Shown: positions 45,011-57,484, counted from the stretch's first letter. The stretch is 64,000 bases of DNA from Inia geoffrensis (GCA_036417435.1 CM070919.1:33410318-33474317); one strand, 5' to 3'. Notes: generated by a model from the sequence alone, not told the origin. Numbers and translations are program-made.

Positions 45011-45975
45011 AATACAAGCTTGATGTTATTTTCTTCCATTGGCTCTAACCCTGGGAAGTCAGTTTATAGGAAAAAATAGGTAACATTCAAGGAGAACCTA
45101 TTTCTGCTTTCTGGAGATAAGTCAGTCGTGATTTTAACATACACTTACTGGCACTAATTTCCCTTAAAATTTAGAGTGAGCTGCGAGTCGCCTCAATGCT
45201 GCTGCGCTTCGTAACTTTCTTCACAAGACATCAGCATGCTTTTCCCTGAAAACAATGACTCAGCTCTCTATTATAGTGCCCCTTTGTTTTCAGGGTCAAC
45301 ATCTTATAAATACACAGTTAAAAGAGTCAATATATAGACACTAGCATACAGCCTTAATGGTTTAATTTTATTAAAGGATTTTTGCAAGTTAAATGTCACT
45401 TTTGCTCTTGTGTGTAATTTGGAGTCATATTTCCTCCAAATTTTCCTTTCCCAAATATGAACGGAATTTTAAAATATCTCAAAATCTTTACTTCATGATT
45501 AAGTATATAATGATTGAGGGCAAGCAAGAACACATGACAGTATGCTGTCATGATAATGAGACAAATCTTCAAAAGTACATTTTTAATGATTCGGCAATTA
45601 TTGCTTAGCTATCTGGATACTATAGAAGATGCAAAGCACAAGATATAATCCTCTCTTTAGTAAGTTCAAGAGGACTTTCAATGAAAATAAGAACTAAGTA
45701 TATAAAGAATGGGATGCTCTGGGAAAGAAATGTGCCTCTCGGGTCTTCATCACATACACCTTTAAGAGAGGAGGAAGAAAAAAAAAACCTCAATTTTTCC
45801 ATCATGTGCACAGGGAAATGCTGAGGATATTATCTTTTCAGACGTTTTCCCTGTAGAATGTGTCCATATGGCCCTCAAATTCTTGAATATTCTATAATGA
45901 CACTCTAATGGAAGAACAATGAAAAGAAGGTCAAGGAAAGTAAAGCTTTCATAAGCTTAAGAAATTACCCACATC
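45011..45975. other. Unique sequence, no gene seen
   Basis: Nothing recognised. The frames of 63-71 codons have no known motif. Confidence 0.5.
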
Positions 45976-45978
45976 TGG

Positions 45979-46251
45979 GGGCTTCCCTGGTGGCACAGTG
46001 GTTGAGAGTCTGCCTGCCACTGAAGGGGATGAGGTTCGAGCCCTGGTCCAGGAGGATCCCACGTGCTGCGGAGCAACTAAGCCCATGGGCCACAACTACT
46101 GAGCCTGGGCTCTAGAGCCCGCGAGCCAAAACTACTGAGCCCACGAGCCACAACTACTGAAGCCTGTGCACCTGGAGCCTGTGCTCCACAGTGGGAGGCC
46201 CGCGCACTGCAAGGAAAACCCAAGCCAGCCAAAAAATTAAAATAAATTTTT
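45979..46251 (+). mobile_element. Older, longer CHR-1-type SINE
   Basis: Starts 'gggcttccctggtggcacag', with a box-B-like 'aggttcgagccc', then an extended 3' part with three imperfect copies of 'gccacaactactgagcc' (about 46089-46160). The tail is AAATTAAAATAAA-like rather than pure A. This longer layout with the repeated phrase is typical of CHR-1 SINEs shared more widely among whales, hippos and ruminants. It is more diverged than the young copies and has no clear TSD. Confidence 0.85.
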
Positions 46252-46619
46252 AAAAAATGGTCCTGTAGAACCTAGGGGCAGGACAGGAATAAAGACGCAG
46301 ACGTAGAGAATGGACCTGAGGACACGGTGAGGGGGAAGGGTAAGCTGGGACGAAGTGAGAGAGTGGCATGGACTTATATACACTACCAAATGTAAAATAG
46401 CTAGCTAGTGGGAAGCAGCCGCATAGCACAGGGAGATCAGCTCGTGCTTTGTGACCACCTAGAGGAGTGGGATACGGAGGGTGGGAGGGAGGGAGATGCA
46501 AGAGGGAAGAGATATGGGAATATATGTATAACTGATTCACTGTATTATAAAGCAGAAACTAACACACCATTGTAAAGCAATTATACTCCAATAAAGATGT
46601 AAATAAATAAATAAATAAA
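46252..46619 (+). mobile_element. L1 3' UTR stub
   Basis: A 5'-truncated L1 with only the 3' UTR: 'gaacctaggggcaggacagg', a G-rich tract at 46469-46493, 'ccaataaagatg', and a tail with AAAT units (about 46600-46619). It directly follows the CHR-1 SINE tail. The sequence is close to the L1-A and L1-B 3' UTRs, so it belongs to the same L1 lineage. Confidence 0.88.
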
Positions 46620-48599
46620 ATCCCCCCCTTCTAACCTTCATCTGTGCCCCCCCATTCCTTTGCTACCCCGTCCTTCAATCTCCTCATACAAGGTTATCTC
46701 AGGACTTTGATGGTTTTATTCCCTGCTTCTCTCTGCTTACCTCTTCCACCAAAGCTGTAGTGTCTACAATTTTCCTGATTGTGTTATTAGGTGGCATGTA
46801 TATGTTGATTTTTCTTTAAAAAAACAAAGCATCTAAATATAAGAAGCTATTTCTGCAAGAAATAGTCTGTTGCTTTCTGTTCCATGGTCAACTCAAAGTA
46901 ACGATAAAGTGTTCCATTAAATCTCTTTTTAATCGTATAAGTGCCCTGATGAAATTGTCTCACTATACAAAACCATTATGTTAGACACAAATTAAGGCAT
47001 ACACAAGATATTACAATGGTATTTAAAGTGAAATATTTATGAAGTGATTTAAATACTAATGACATAGCATTCCTAAAGGAGTCACAAAATTAAAGGATTA
47101 GAACATTCTACAGCAGTACTGCAGTCCATGAATCTACTGCATGTTGTATATATTGTTTTTCATTACTCAATACTTAGAAATGTAGCCAGGAGAGAGAAGA
47201 GAAAAACGACACATGGGAATGAAGAATTGCATTTGAAGGATGCATCCTCTCTATTTACCCTTGAATATTAGTACCAAATCCAGCAGCACATGGTTTGTCA
47301 AGAATCCACTTATGTAGTAGCTTCAACTATCTCAGATACAATCTTGCCCTTAGTATTGAAGAGAATATTCACTGCTACTGGTAACTATAAACAAACTTCA
47401 GCTCAATCCTGACACCACATCACAAATCGAGCTTATTTGCAACCCTCTGCCCTGCCATTCTCAGCGTGCTGGTAATTTTATGTTTGTTTTTTGTTTGTTT
47501 TACTGTTGCTAGATGGTTAATGAGATTCTAGGTGTCACAGGCAAAAACTGCAATGTCCAACAAAGACAACTACATTTTCTTCCGTGGGTACCTATTTATC
47601 GATGACAAATCCTTTCCCAGATGCCCTCCAGCTGACTTCTCCTGATTTCCACTGAATAAGCCTAGGTAACATGTGCATGTGATCTTGACCATCAATGACC
47701 ACACCCTTGTGGGGAGAAGATTTTCCTGGGTACATGGATCTGCAAATGGCAAACAACCACACAAACCAGAGCTACTGCACGTAAGAAGGAAGGAGCTGCC
47801 TGGCTTTCAACCAGAAAACTGATAATACCTATCATAATTCTAAAGAAAGCATTTTTCTAAAATTAAGTAAAATAATTCTAAAGAAACCAGAAATTCATAA
47901 AATCGAATTAATACATTTTAAGTCTTTGGAAAGTGTTTAGTGTCTAAAGCCACTACTCTGAGTTAATAATTTATTAATGCTTAATTTACTTACAACCTCA
48001 GAAGCTGCTTATTTCTGAAACCTTTTAACATTGGGAGCAGCACTATGAAAATGAAATGAGAGAGATTAAAGCAAACTTTTGGCCATGTAAAACAATACTG
48101 GATCAAATTTACAAGCCCAGATTAAAATACAAATAAATAACACAAGCCTGGGCTGAACAACACTTTGTACCATAATAGCTCTTAAAATATCAATGTATGA
48201 AAACCCAAACCTAACACTGTAATGTTTGATGTTATAAATGATAATTCTAAGATTATATACATGTGTATATAATCCTCAATGTTTTCAACATTGTGACAAG
48301 GAAGAGGAAAATAATTTCAAGACTAAATTTCACCAGCAGATATAATTTAATGTTTAAATTTGAAGGAACTACACTTCATTGCCTAACAACTTCCTCCTTG
48401 ATGATCTCAAACAAATGCGGTGTATTGTCACTAAAAAATATAGCAAAGAAAAACTATCACAGTGATTACTTTGAGAGTAAAGTAGTAAGTGGACTAGCTC
48501 TCATTAATGTCTGCTATTACATTTAGTAACTCAAAAAGAAAAATAAAAACAAAAAATAATTATGTAATACTTTGATGTGATTTATTTTAGCATTCATTG
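46620..48599. other. Unique sequence, no gene seen
   Basis: About 2 kb with no gene, RNA or recognised repeat. The frame 48263-48526 (87 codons) is AT-rich and unlike any family I know. Confidence 0.55.
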
Positions 48600-49330
48600 A
48601 AATGAGACAATTTTTTTGAATTTTATTTCATTTTTTATACAGCAGGCTCTTATTAGTTATCCATTTTACACGTATTACTGTATATATATCAATCCCAATC
48701 TCCCAGTTCATCCCACCACCACCCTGTCACCCCGGCTTGGTGTCCATACATTTGTTCTCTACATCTGTGTCTCTATTTCTGCCTTGCAAACCAGTTCTTC
48801 TGTACCATTTTTCTAGATTCCACATATATGCGTTAATAGACAATATTTTTCTCTTTCTGACAACTTCACTCTGTAAGACAGTCTCTAGATCCATCCACGT
48901 CTCTACAAATGACCCAATTTCGTTCCTTTTTATGGCTGAGTAATATTTCATTGTATATATGTGCCACATCTTCTTTATCCATTCATCTGTCGATGGGCAT
49001 TTAGGTTGCTTCCAGGACCTGGCTATTGTAAATAGTATTGCAATGAACACTGGTGTGCATGTGTCTTTTTGAATTGTGGTTTTCTCTGGGTATATGCCCA
49101 GGAGTGGGATTGCTGGGCCATATGGTAATCCTATTTTTAGGTTTTTAAGGAACCTCCATACTGTTCTCTGTAGTGACTGTATCAATTTACATTCCCACCA
49201 ACAGGGCAAGAGGGTTTCTTCTCCACACCCGCTCCAGAATTTGTTGTTCGTAGATTTTCTGATAATGCCCGTTCTAACCAGTGTGAGGTGATACCTCATT
49301 ATAGTTTTGATTTGCATTTCAAATGAAACA
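48600..49330 (-). mobile_element. 5'-truncated L1 with TSD, minus strand
   Basis: The body is 48610-49320: ORF2 C-terminal region and start of the 3' UTR. AAATGAGACA (48600-48609) and AAATGAAACA (49321-49330) flank it (9/10). The T-rich left end is the reversed A tail. A 196-codon frame (49317 down to 48727) is open from [15 protein letters not shown] through the cysteine region (...[15 protein letters not shown]) to MWHIYTMKYYSAIKRNE, and runs past the usual stop. The G-rich 3' UTR block of L1-A is absent, so the tail is a different L1 subtype. Confidence 0.9.
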
Positions 49331-49764
49331 TTTTCTACACTAAAAAAGAAAGCTCTTATCTAAGCAATATAAATTCATAAGGCAGTTTTAATAATGATCT
49401 CTTAAAATATCAACATCCCATATTTGAGTTCCTGTATTCTAGACTGTGCATATATAAATAGAAATATACAAACTGACTTAAGTTTAAGCTACTTACTATT
49501 AAAAACAGTAAGTACTTTAAGGCAGGAGGGGTCCCAGTACTTTCTGGATAAAAAATTATTGTAATAAATGAGTGGCTATGAAAGTGGTTTAATATTTGCA
49601 CTACATAAAGATAAGATGCCCTTAAATAACTTATATAACATTATTTAAATCACTTCAGAGTATAAATAAATTCAAACTATCAGGAATAAAGCTCTATTAG
49701 GACACTGCATGAATATGCCTCAGCCTAAGTCTACATGAGGATTTGGTTAAATAATTGTTTAAAT
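49331..49764. other. AT-rich unique sequence, no gene seen
   Basis: No gene or repeat recognised in this short stretch between an L1 and a SINE. Confidence 0.55.
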
Positions 49765-50000
49765 AATTAACACAGGGCTTCCCTGGTGGCGCAGTGGTTG
49801 ACAGTCCACCTGCCGATGCAGGGGACACGGGGTCGTGCAGCGATACGGGAAGTTCCCACATGCCGCGGAGCAGCTGGGCCCGTGAGCCATGGCCGCTGAG
49901 CCTGCACAGCCGGAGCCTGTGCTCTGCAACGGGAGAGGCCACAACAGTGAGAGGCCAGCGTACCGCAAAAAAATAAAAAATAAAAAAAAAAATTAACATA
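49765..50000 (+). mobile_element. CHR SINE with TSD
   Basis: The body is about 49776-49990. Box A is 'gtggcgcagtggttgacag'; box B is worn ('cggggtcgtgcagc'). The A tail is interrupted by T. AATTAACACA (49765-49774) and AATTAACATA (49991-50000) flank it (9/10). Confidence 0.92.
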
Positions 50001-50468
50001 AGAGGATTTGTCAAGAATACTCTAATTATCTAACTTCAGGGATCACTGACAAAACTTAAAAAAAAAAATCAGTTAATGTTTGAAAAGTATATATCTTTTT
50101 TTTTAACAACCTTATTGGAAGATAATTGCTTTACAATGTTGAGCTACTTTCTACTGTATAACAAAGTGAATCAATTATATATATACATATCCCCATATCC
50201 CCTCGCTCTTGCATCTTCCTCCCACGCTCCATATTCCACCCCTCTAGGTGGTCCCAAAGCACCGAGCTGATCTCCCTGTGCTATGCAGCTGCTTCCCATT
50301 ATCTATCTGTTTTACATTTGGTAGCGTATATATCTCAGTGTAACTCTCTCACTTTGTCTCAGCTTACCCTTCCCCCTCCCCGAATCCTCAAGTCCATTCT
50401 CTACGTCTGCATCTTTATTCCTGTCCTGCCCCTAGGTTCATCAGAACCTTTTTTTTTTCGTTTTTTCT

Positions 50469-51072
50469 TTAGATTCCATATATACGTGTTAGCATAGGGT
50501 ATTTGTTTTTCTCTTTCTGACTTAATTCACTCTGCATGACAGACTTTCGATCCATCCACCTCATTACAAATAGTTCAATTTCGTTTGTTTTTATGGCTGA
50601 GTAATATTCCATTGTGTATATGTGCCACATCTTCTTTATCCATTCATCTGTTGATGGACACTTAGGTTGCCTTCATGTCCTGTCTATAGTAAAGAGTGCT
50701 ACAATGAATATTGTAGTACATGTCTCTCTTTGAATTACGCTTTGTTCAGGGTATATGCCCAGGAGTGGGATTGCTGGGTGATATAGTAATTCTATTTTTA
50801 GTTTTTTCAAGGAACCACCATACTGTTCTCCATAGTGGCTGTATCAATTTTCATTCCCACCAACAGTGCAAGAGGGTTCCCTTTCCACACCCTCTCCAGC
50901 ATTTCTTCTTTGTAGATTTTTTGATGATGGCCATTCGGACCAGTGTGAGGTGGTACCTCACTGTAGTTTTGATTTGCATTTCTCTAATGATCAGTGATGT
51001 TGAGCATTCTTTCATGTGTTTGTTGGCAATCTGTATATCTTCATTGGAGAAATGTCTATTTAGGTCTTCTGC

Positions 51073-51106
<34 letters not shown>

Positions 51107-54100
51107 GGTGCGCGGGCCTCTCACTGCTGTGGCCTCTCCCGTTGCGGTGCAAAGGCTCCGGACATGCAGGCTCAGAGGTCATGGCTCACGGGCCCAGCCA
51201 CTCCGCGGCTTGTGGGATCTTCCCGGACCAGGGCACGAACCTGTGTCCCCTGCATCGGCAAGTGGACTCTCAACCACTGCGCCACCAGGGAAGCCCCTGC
51301 CCATTTTTTGATTGGGTTTTCGGTTTTCTGCTATCGAGTGTATGAGCTGCTCGTAAATTTTGGAGGTTAATCCTTTGTCGGTTGCTTCATTTGCAAATAT
51401 TTTCTCCAATTCTGAGGGTTGTCTTTTCCTCTTGTTTATGGTTTCCTCTGCGGCAGGAAGGCTTTTAAGTTTCATTAGGTCCCGTTTTTGGTTTTCTTTC
51501 CATTTCTCTAGGAGGTGGATCAAAAGGATCTTGCTGTGATTTATGTCATAGAGTGTTGTGCCTCTGTTTTCCTCTAAGAGTTTTAGAGTATCTGGCCTTA
51601 CATTTAGGTCTTTAATCCATTTGGAGTTTATTTTTGTGTATGGTGTTAGGGAGTGTTCTAATTTTATGCTTGTACATGTAGCTGTCCAGTTTTCCCAGCA
51701 CCACTTATTGAAGAGCCTGTCTTTTCTCCATTGTATATTCTTGCCTCCTTTATCAAAAATAAGGTGACGATATGTGCATGGGTTTATCTCTGGGCCGTCT
51801 ATCCTGTTCCATTTATCTATCTTGCTGTTTTTGTGCCAGTACTGTACTGTCTTGATTACTGTAGCTTTGTAGTATAGTGTGAAGTCAGGGAGCCTGATTC
51901 CTCTAGTTCAGTTTTTCTTTCTTAAGATTCCTTTGGCTATTTGGGGTCTTTTGTGTTTCCATACAATTTGTGAAATTTTTTGTTCTACTTCTGTGAAAAC
52001 TGCCAGTGGTAGTTTGATAGGGATTGCATTGAATATGTAGATTGCTTTGGGTAGTAGAGTCATTTTCACAATGTTGATTCTCCCAATCCAAGAACATGAT
52101 ATATCTCTCCAACTGTTTGTATCATCTTTAATTTCTTTCATCAGTGTCTTATAGTTTTCTGCATACAGGTCTTTTGTCTCCTTAGGTAGGTTTATTCCCA
52201 GGTATTTTATTCTTTTTGTTGCAGTGGTAAATGGGAGTGTTTCCTTAATTTCTCTTTCATATTTTTCATCATCAATGTATAGGAATGTAAGAGATTTCTG
52301 TGCATTAATTTTGTATCCTGCTACTTGACCAAATTCATTGATTATCTCTGGTCATTTTCTGGTAGCATCTTTAGGATTCTCTACGTATAGTATCATGTCA
52401 TCTGCAAACACAGTTTTACTTCTTCTTTTCTGATTCGGATACCTTTTGTTTCTTTTTCTTCTCTGATTGCTGTGGCTAAAACTTACAAAACTATGTTGAA
52501 TAACAGTGGTGAGAGTGGGTAACCTTGTCTTGTTCCTGATCTTAGAGGAAATGCTTTTAGTTTTTCACCATTGAGAACGATGGTGGCTGTGGGTTTGTCA
52601 TATATGGCCTTTATTATGTTGAGGTAAGTTCCCTCTCTGCCTACTTTCTGGAGAGTTTTTATAATAAATAGGTGTTGAATTTTGTCAAAAGCTTTTTCTG
52701 CATCTATTGAGATGATCATATGGTTTTTATCCTTCAATTTGTTAATATGGTGTATCACATTGATTGATTTGCATATATTGAAGAATCCTTGCATTCCTGG
52801 GATAATCCCCACTTCATAATGGTGTATGATCCTTTTAATGTGCTCTTGGATTCTGTTTGCTAGTATGTTGTTGAGGATTTTTGCATCTATGTTCATCAGT
52901 GATATTGGCCTGTAGTTTTTTTTGTGACATCTTTGTCTGGTTTTGGTATCAGGGTGATGGTGGCCTCGTAGAATGTGTTGGGGAGTGTTCCTCCCTTTGC
53001 TGTGTTTTGGAAGAGTTTGAGAAGGATAGGGGTTAGCTCTTCTCTAAATGTTTGATAGATTTCGCCTGTGAAGCCCTCTGGTCCTGGGCTTTTGTGTGTT
53101 GGAAGATTTTTAATCACAGTTTCAATTTCATTACTTGTGATTGGTCTGTTTATATTTTCTATTTCTTCCTGGTTCAGTCTCGGAAGGTTGTGCTTTTCTA
53201 AGAATTTGTCCATTTCTTCCAGGTTGTCCATTTTTTTGGCATATAGTTGCTTGTAATAATCTCTCATGGTCCTTTGTATTTCTGCAGTGTCAATTGTTAC
53301 TTCTCCTTTTGCATTTCTAATTCTGTTGATTTGAGTCTTCTCCCTTTTTTTCTTGATGGGTCTGGCTAATGGTTTATCAATTTTGTTTATCTGCTCAAAG
53401 AACCAGCTTTGGGCTTTATTGATCTCTGCTATTGTTTCCTTCATTTCTTTTTCATTTATTTGTGATCTGATCTTTATGATTTCTTTTGTTCTGCTAACTT
53501 TGGGGGATTTTTTGTTGTTCTTCTTCTTTCTCTAATTGCTTTAGGTGTATGGTTAGGTTATTTATTTCAGATTTTTCTTGTTTCTTGAGGTAGGACTGTA
53601 TTGGTATAAACTTCCCTCTTAGAACGGCTTTTGCTGCATCCCACAGGTTTGGGGTTATCCTGTTTTCATTGTCATTTGTTTTTAGGTATTTTTTGATTTC
53701 CCCTTTGATTTCTTCAGTAATCTCTTGGTTATTTAGTAGAGTATTGCTTAGGCTCCATGTGTTTGTATTTTTTCCAGTGTTTTTCCTGTAATTGATATTG
53801 TAGTTGGAAAAGGTATTTGATTTTAATTTTTGTAAATTTACCAAGGCTTGATTTGTGACCCAACATATGATCTATCTTGGAGAATGTTCCATGTGCACTT
53901 TAGAAGAAAGTGTATTCTGTTGTTTTTGGATGGGATGTCCTGTAGATATCCTTTTCGTCCATTTTGTTTAACGTGCCAGTTAAAGTTTGTGTTTCCTTAT
54001 TTATTTCCATTTTGGATGATCTGTCCATTGGTGAAAGTGGGGTGTTAAAATCCCCTACTATTGTTGTGTTACTCTCGATTTCCCCTTTTATGGCTGTTAG

Positions 54101-54482
54101 CATTTGCTTTATGTATTGAGGTACTTCTATGTTGGGTGCATAAATATTTACAATTGTTATACCTTGTTCTTGGGTTGATCCGTTGATCATTATGTAGTGT
54201 CCTTCTTTGTCTCTTTAATAGTCTTTTTTTTAAAGTCTATTTTGTCTGATATGAGTATTGTTACTCCAGCTTTCTTTTGATCTCCATTTGCATGGAATAT
54301 CTGTTTCCACCCCCTCACTTCCAGTCAGTATGTGTCTCTAGGTCCGAAGTGGGTCTCTCGTAGACAGCATGTATGTGGGTCTTGTTTTGGTATCCATTCA
54401 ACCAGTATATGTCTTTTGGTTGGAGTGCTTAATCCATTTACATTTAAAGTAATTATCGTTATGTATGTTCCCATTACCATTT
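50469..54482 (-). pseudogene. L1-C ORF2 (endonuclease and reverse transcriptase), broken
   Basis: The start region reads ITLNVNGL with the catalytic Asn. The endonuclease piece 54190-53900 has TIVNIYAPN and VGDFNTPLSPMDRSS. The linker pieces are 53844-53494 and 53444-52896, the latter with [19 protein letters not shown] and [13 protein letters not shown]. The RT piece is 52896-52483, with [12 protein letters not shown] and [15 protein letters not shown]. The catalytic FADD codons are intact at 52397-52408 but lie after a frame break. The C-terminal pieces 52141-51903 and 51523-51179 are interrupted by the SINE at 51076. The usual stop TAA is at 50469-50471. Confidence 0.87.
51069..51309 (-). 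mobile_element. CHR SINE inside L1-C ORF2
   Basis: The body is about 51076-51296. On the plus strand it reads T run, 'gcggtgcgcgggcctctcac' ... 'gccaccagggaagcccctgc'. CTGCCAATTTTT (51069-51080) and CTGCCCATTTTTT (51297-51309) flank it. It has the same orientation as the host L1. The frames of 80-216 codons spanning this place are composites of L1 antisense and SINE sequence, not genes. Confidence 0.92.
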
Positions 54483-54538
54483 TCTTAATTGTTTCGGGTT
54501 TGTTTTTGTAGGTCTTTTCCTTCTCTTGTGCTTCCTGC

Positions 54539-55423
54539 CTAGAGTTGTTCCTTTAGTATTTGTTGTAAAGCTTGTTTGGTGGTGCTCAATTCTCTTAGCT
54601 TTTGCATGTTTGTAAAGGTTTTAATTTCTCTGTCGAATCTGAATGAGATCCTTGCTGGGTAGAGTAATCTTGGTTGTAGGTTCTTCCCGTTCATCACTTT
54701 AAATATATCCTGCCACTCCCTTCTGGCTTTCATCAGAGTTTCTGTTGAAAGACCAGCTGGTAACCTTATGGGGATTCCCCTGTATGTTACTGGTTGCTTT
54801 TCCCTTGCTGCTTTTAATATTTTTCTTTGTATTTAATTTTTGATAGTTTGATTAATGTGTGTCTTGGCATGTTTCTCCTTGGATTTATCCTGTATGGGAT
54901 TCTCTGCGCTTCCTGGACTTGATTATTTCCTTTCCCATGTTAGGGAATTTTTCAACTATAATCTCTTCAAATATTTTCTCAGACCCTTTCTTTTTCTCTT
55001 CTTCTTCTGAGAGCCCTATAATTCAAATGTTGGTGTGTATCATGTTGTCCCAGATGTCTCTGAGACTGTCCTCATTTCTTTTCATTCTTTTTTCTTTATT
55101 GTGCTCTGTGGCAGTTATTTCCCCTATTTTATCTTCCAGGTCGCTTGTTCGTTCTTCTGCCTCAGGTATTCTGCTATTGATTTTTTCTAGAGATTTTTAA
55201 TTTCATTTATTGTGTTGTTCATCATTGTTTGTTTGCTCTTTAGTTCTTCTAGTTCTTTGTTAAACGTTTCCTGTATTTTCTCCATTCTATTTCCAAGATT
55301 TTACTTTACTGTCATTACTCTGAATTCTTTTTCAGGTAGACTGCCTACTTCCTCTTCATTTGTATGGTCTGGTGGGTTTTTACCTTGCTCCTTCATCTGC
55401 TGCATATTTCTCTGTCTTCTCAT
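54539..55423 (-). pseudogene. L1-C ORF1, broken
   Basis: The ATG is at 55423-55421 (MRRQRN start shared with L1-B). The coiled-coil and RNA-binding regions follow with frame breaks. One A is missing from the run at 54820-54824, giving the same YKEKY-stop break as in L1-B. The C-terminal piece 54733-54539 reads MKARREWQDIFKVMNGKNL ... ILKEQL and ends at TAG (54541-54539), the normal ORF1 stop. Confidence 0.85.
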
Positions 55424-55922
55424 TGTGTTTGACTTACTGTGTTTGGGGTCTCCTTTTTGCAGGCTGCAGGTTTGTAGTTCCCATTGTTTTTGGTGTCTGC
55501 CTCTCAGTGGGTGAGGTTGGTTCAGTGGGTTGTGTAGAATTCCTGGTGGAGGGGACTGGTGCCTGTGTTCTGGTGGCTGGGGCTGGATCTTGTCTTTCTG
55601 GTGGGCAGGACCACACCCGGTGGTGTGTTTTGGGGTGTCTGTGAACTTAGCATGATTTTTTGCAGCCTCTCTGCTAATGGATGGGGCCGTGTTCCTGTCT
55701 TGCTAGTTGTTTGGCATGGGGCGTCCAGCACTGGAGCTTGCTGACCATTGGGTGGAGCTGGGTCTTAGTGCTGAGATAGAGATCTCTGGGAGAGCTCTCA
55801 CCTATTGATATTATGTGGGGCTGGGAGGTTTCTGGTGGAGCAGTGTCCTGAACTCAGCTCTCCCACCTCAGAGGCTCAGGCCTGACACCAGGCCGGAGCA
55901 CCAACACCTGTCAGCCCCACGG
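55424..55922 (-). promoter_or_regulatory. L1-C partial 5' UTR
   Basis: The ORF1-proximal end of the L1 5' UTR, homologous to about 9.30-9.79 kb in L1-A. It contains CA/CC-rich phrases (reversed 'ccagaacacaggcaccagtc'). The upstream CpG-rich part is missing through 5' truncation, so the internal promoter is incomplete. Confidence 0.8.
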
Positions 55923-55969
55923 TTGTTATGATCTAATCAAAGATTGATGTGCTTTTCCTAAGGCAGAGT

Positions 55970-56100
55970 TGCACTGTAGCTAAAAGCACAGATTCTGGAG
56001 GCTAAAGACTTGGGTTCAAAACCCATCTCTACCGCTTTGCCACTTGAGAGAACCTGGGCAAATTATGTCCTCCATTTCCTCGTCTCAGGGTACAGAGGTG
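55970..56100 (+). repeat. MIR SINE
   Basis: 'gtagctaaaagcacagattc', 'ggaggctaaagacttgggtt', 'caaaacccatctctaccgct', 'ttgccacttgagag' and 'ctgggcaaattatgtcctcc' follow the MIR tRNA-like head and core in order. Non-coding. Confidence 0.75.
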
Positions 56101-56605
56101 GAGCCCATGGTCTTCCTATCGCTGCGTCTACAATTTACTTCTCCTTATTCTGGGGAAGCTGGTCCTCCCAGGAGAAAGAGAAGATACATGGAGGAGAGTT
56201 GCACCCGATGCTCGAGGCGAGCCCTTGAGCCTCAGTCTGCCTCCACAAAGCCAATTCCAATCCTTCTCAGGGATGGGTAAGGCTGCTGAAGAAGCGATGG
56301 TTTTCCCTCTTTCTGTGAGATCATATTATTTGAGGACCAGCTGATTCTGCAGCTTCCAGGAGCCACTGACACCACACGGAGACAGTCTTACTTCCTCTCT
56401 GATAAATCACTTCACTATTCCAGGACACAGACTTCCCCAACTTTTTTTTCCCTTTGTGCTTAGTCTAGTTTCACTTGCTCACAGGATGCTGTGTGCAGCA
56501 GCCTCAAACCCAGTGCTTCAGACCGGAGTTCCTCGTGGAAATCGGGACACCACGACACCTCTGAAATGCACAAATCTTATCCTGGAGTTCTATTACAAAA
56601 AGTGC
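56101..56605. other. Unassigned sequence between two MIRs
   Basis: More GC-rich than average, with frames of 72-93 codons on plus (for example 56044-56280), none matching a family I know. Possibly an old repeat I cannot name. Confidence 0.45.
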
Positions 56606-56760
56606 CTCAAACTGAGGCAAAGAGCCCTGATGTCCATTTCCGATTCTGCCACTAAATACCTTAGGCCAAGACGTTCACCGTTTTTGAATCTCTATAGTTT
56701 TTATTTCTCCAAGGGTAAAATGAGAGTGTTGAACTAACTGATGTCTAAGATACAGTATAG
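56606..56760 (+). repeat. MIR SINE
   Basis: 'ccatttccgattctgccact', 'aaatacc', 'ttatttctccaagggtaaaa' and 'tgagagtgttgaactaactg' match the MIR core and its downstream part, plus orientation. Diverged. Confidence 0.65.
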
Positions 56761-57484
56761 CTCAAACATTGAGACTGAGACAACGCATGAGGTCTTAACC
56801 ATAGTCATGTTACACATACAATTTTTATGAATTATTTATATTTATTTGGTACTGAACTGAAGCTTGCAATTTTTAAATTCCACATCACTCATGATTCCTT
56901 TGGGTTCAATATAAGTACCTGATAAAATTTAGTTAATAATTAGTTAATGAAAGAATAAGAGTATTTAAAATACTAGCCCCTCAACATTGAAAAACAGAAA
57001 AAATATTGTTGGTCTATACGTCTTTCAAAGTTGATATCTAGGAATAAACTTTAAACACAAGAATATTTTGATCAGGGGAAATTTATTTAAGTCACAATGT
57101 AGTCTATCGCAATCCCTCTATATATCATTAGTCTAAGTAATACCTTATAATTTGTTGAAATTAAGTATATATATGTCTTCAAATATACCATTTATTTGAC
57201 ACTCAAAATAAGGCTTAATGAAGTTAGTAATTATCTTCCTCATTTCATTTTAGAGGAAAAAGAACAGTGGCTCAAATCATGTAAATGCATTACCCAGTGT
57301 TAATTCGCATCCTCATTCTACAGTATTTATAATTAGGAAGTAGCAGTATCCTTGTAATTTGTGATTAAAACGGATCACTGAGAACCAGCCATAGTCCTTG
57401 AGACAGAGAGTAAATACCAAAGAAGCTTTAAATCGTTCTCTGTTTTACCTGCAAAATTATAAAATAATGAAAGAGCAAACTTTT
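56761..57484. other. AT-rich sequence, no gene seen
   Basis: Nothing firm. About 57230-57300 ('cattttagaggaaaaagaac', 'agtggctcaaatcatgtaaa') faintly resembles a minus-strand MIR core, but too weakly to call. Confidence 0.45.

Larger units (their letters stand above)
50096..55922 (-). mobile_element. Near full-length L1 LINE, copy L1-C
   Basis: About 5.8 kb on the minus strand, including a CHR SINE. A T run at 50096-50104 is the reversed A tail. Then come the 3' UTR, ORF2 (50469-54482), ORF1 (54539-55423) and a truncated 5' UTR ending near 55922. The G-rich 3' UTR tract is eroded. No convincing TSD. It is inactive, with several frameshifts and stops, though its RT active-site codons remain. 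Confidence 0.9.

Noticed and set aside
50720..51370. 216-codon plus-strand frame as a novel protein
   Set aside because: It is the antisense of L1-C ORF2 fused to a reversed CHR SINE; a T run encodes the poly-Phe stretch in the middle.
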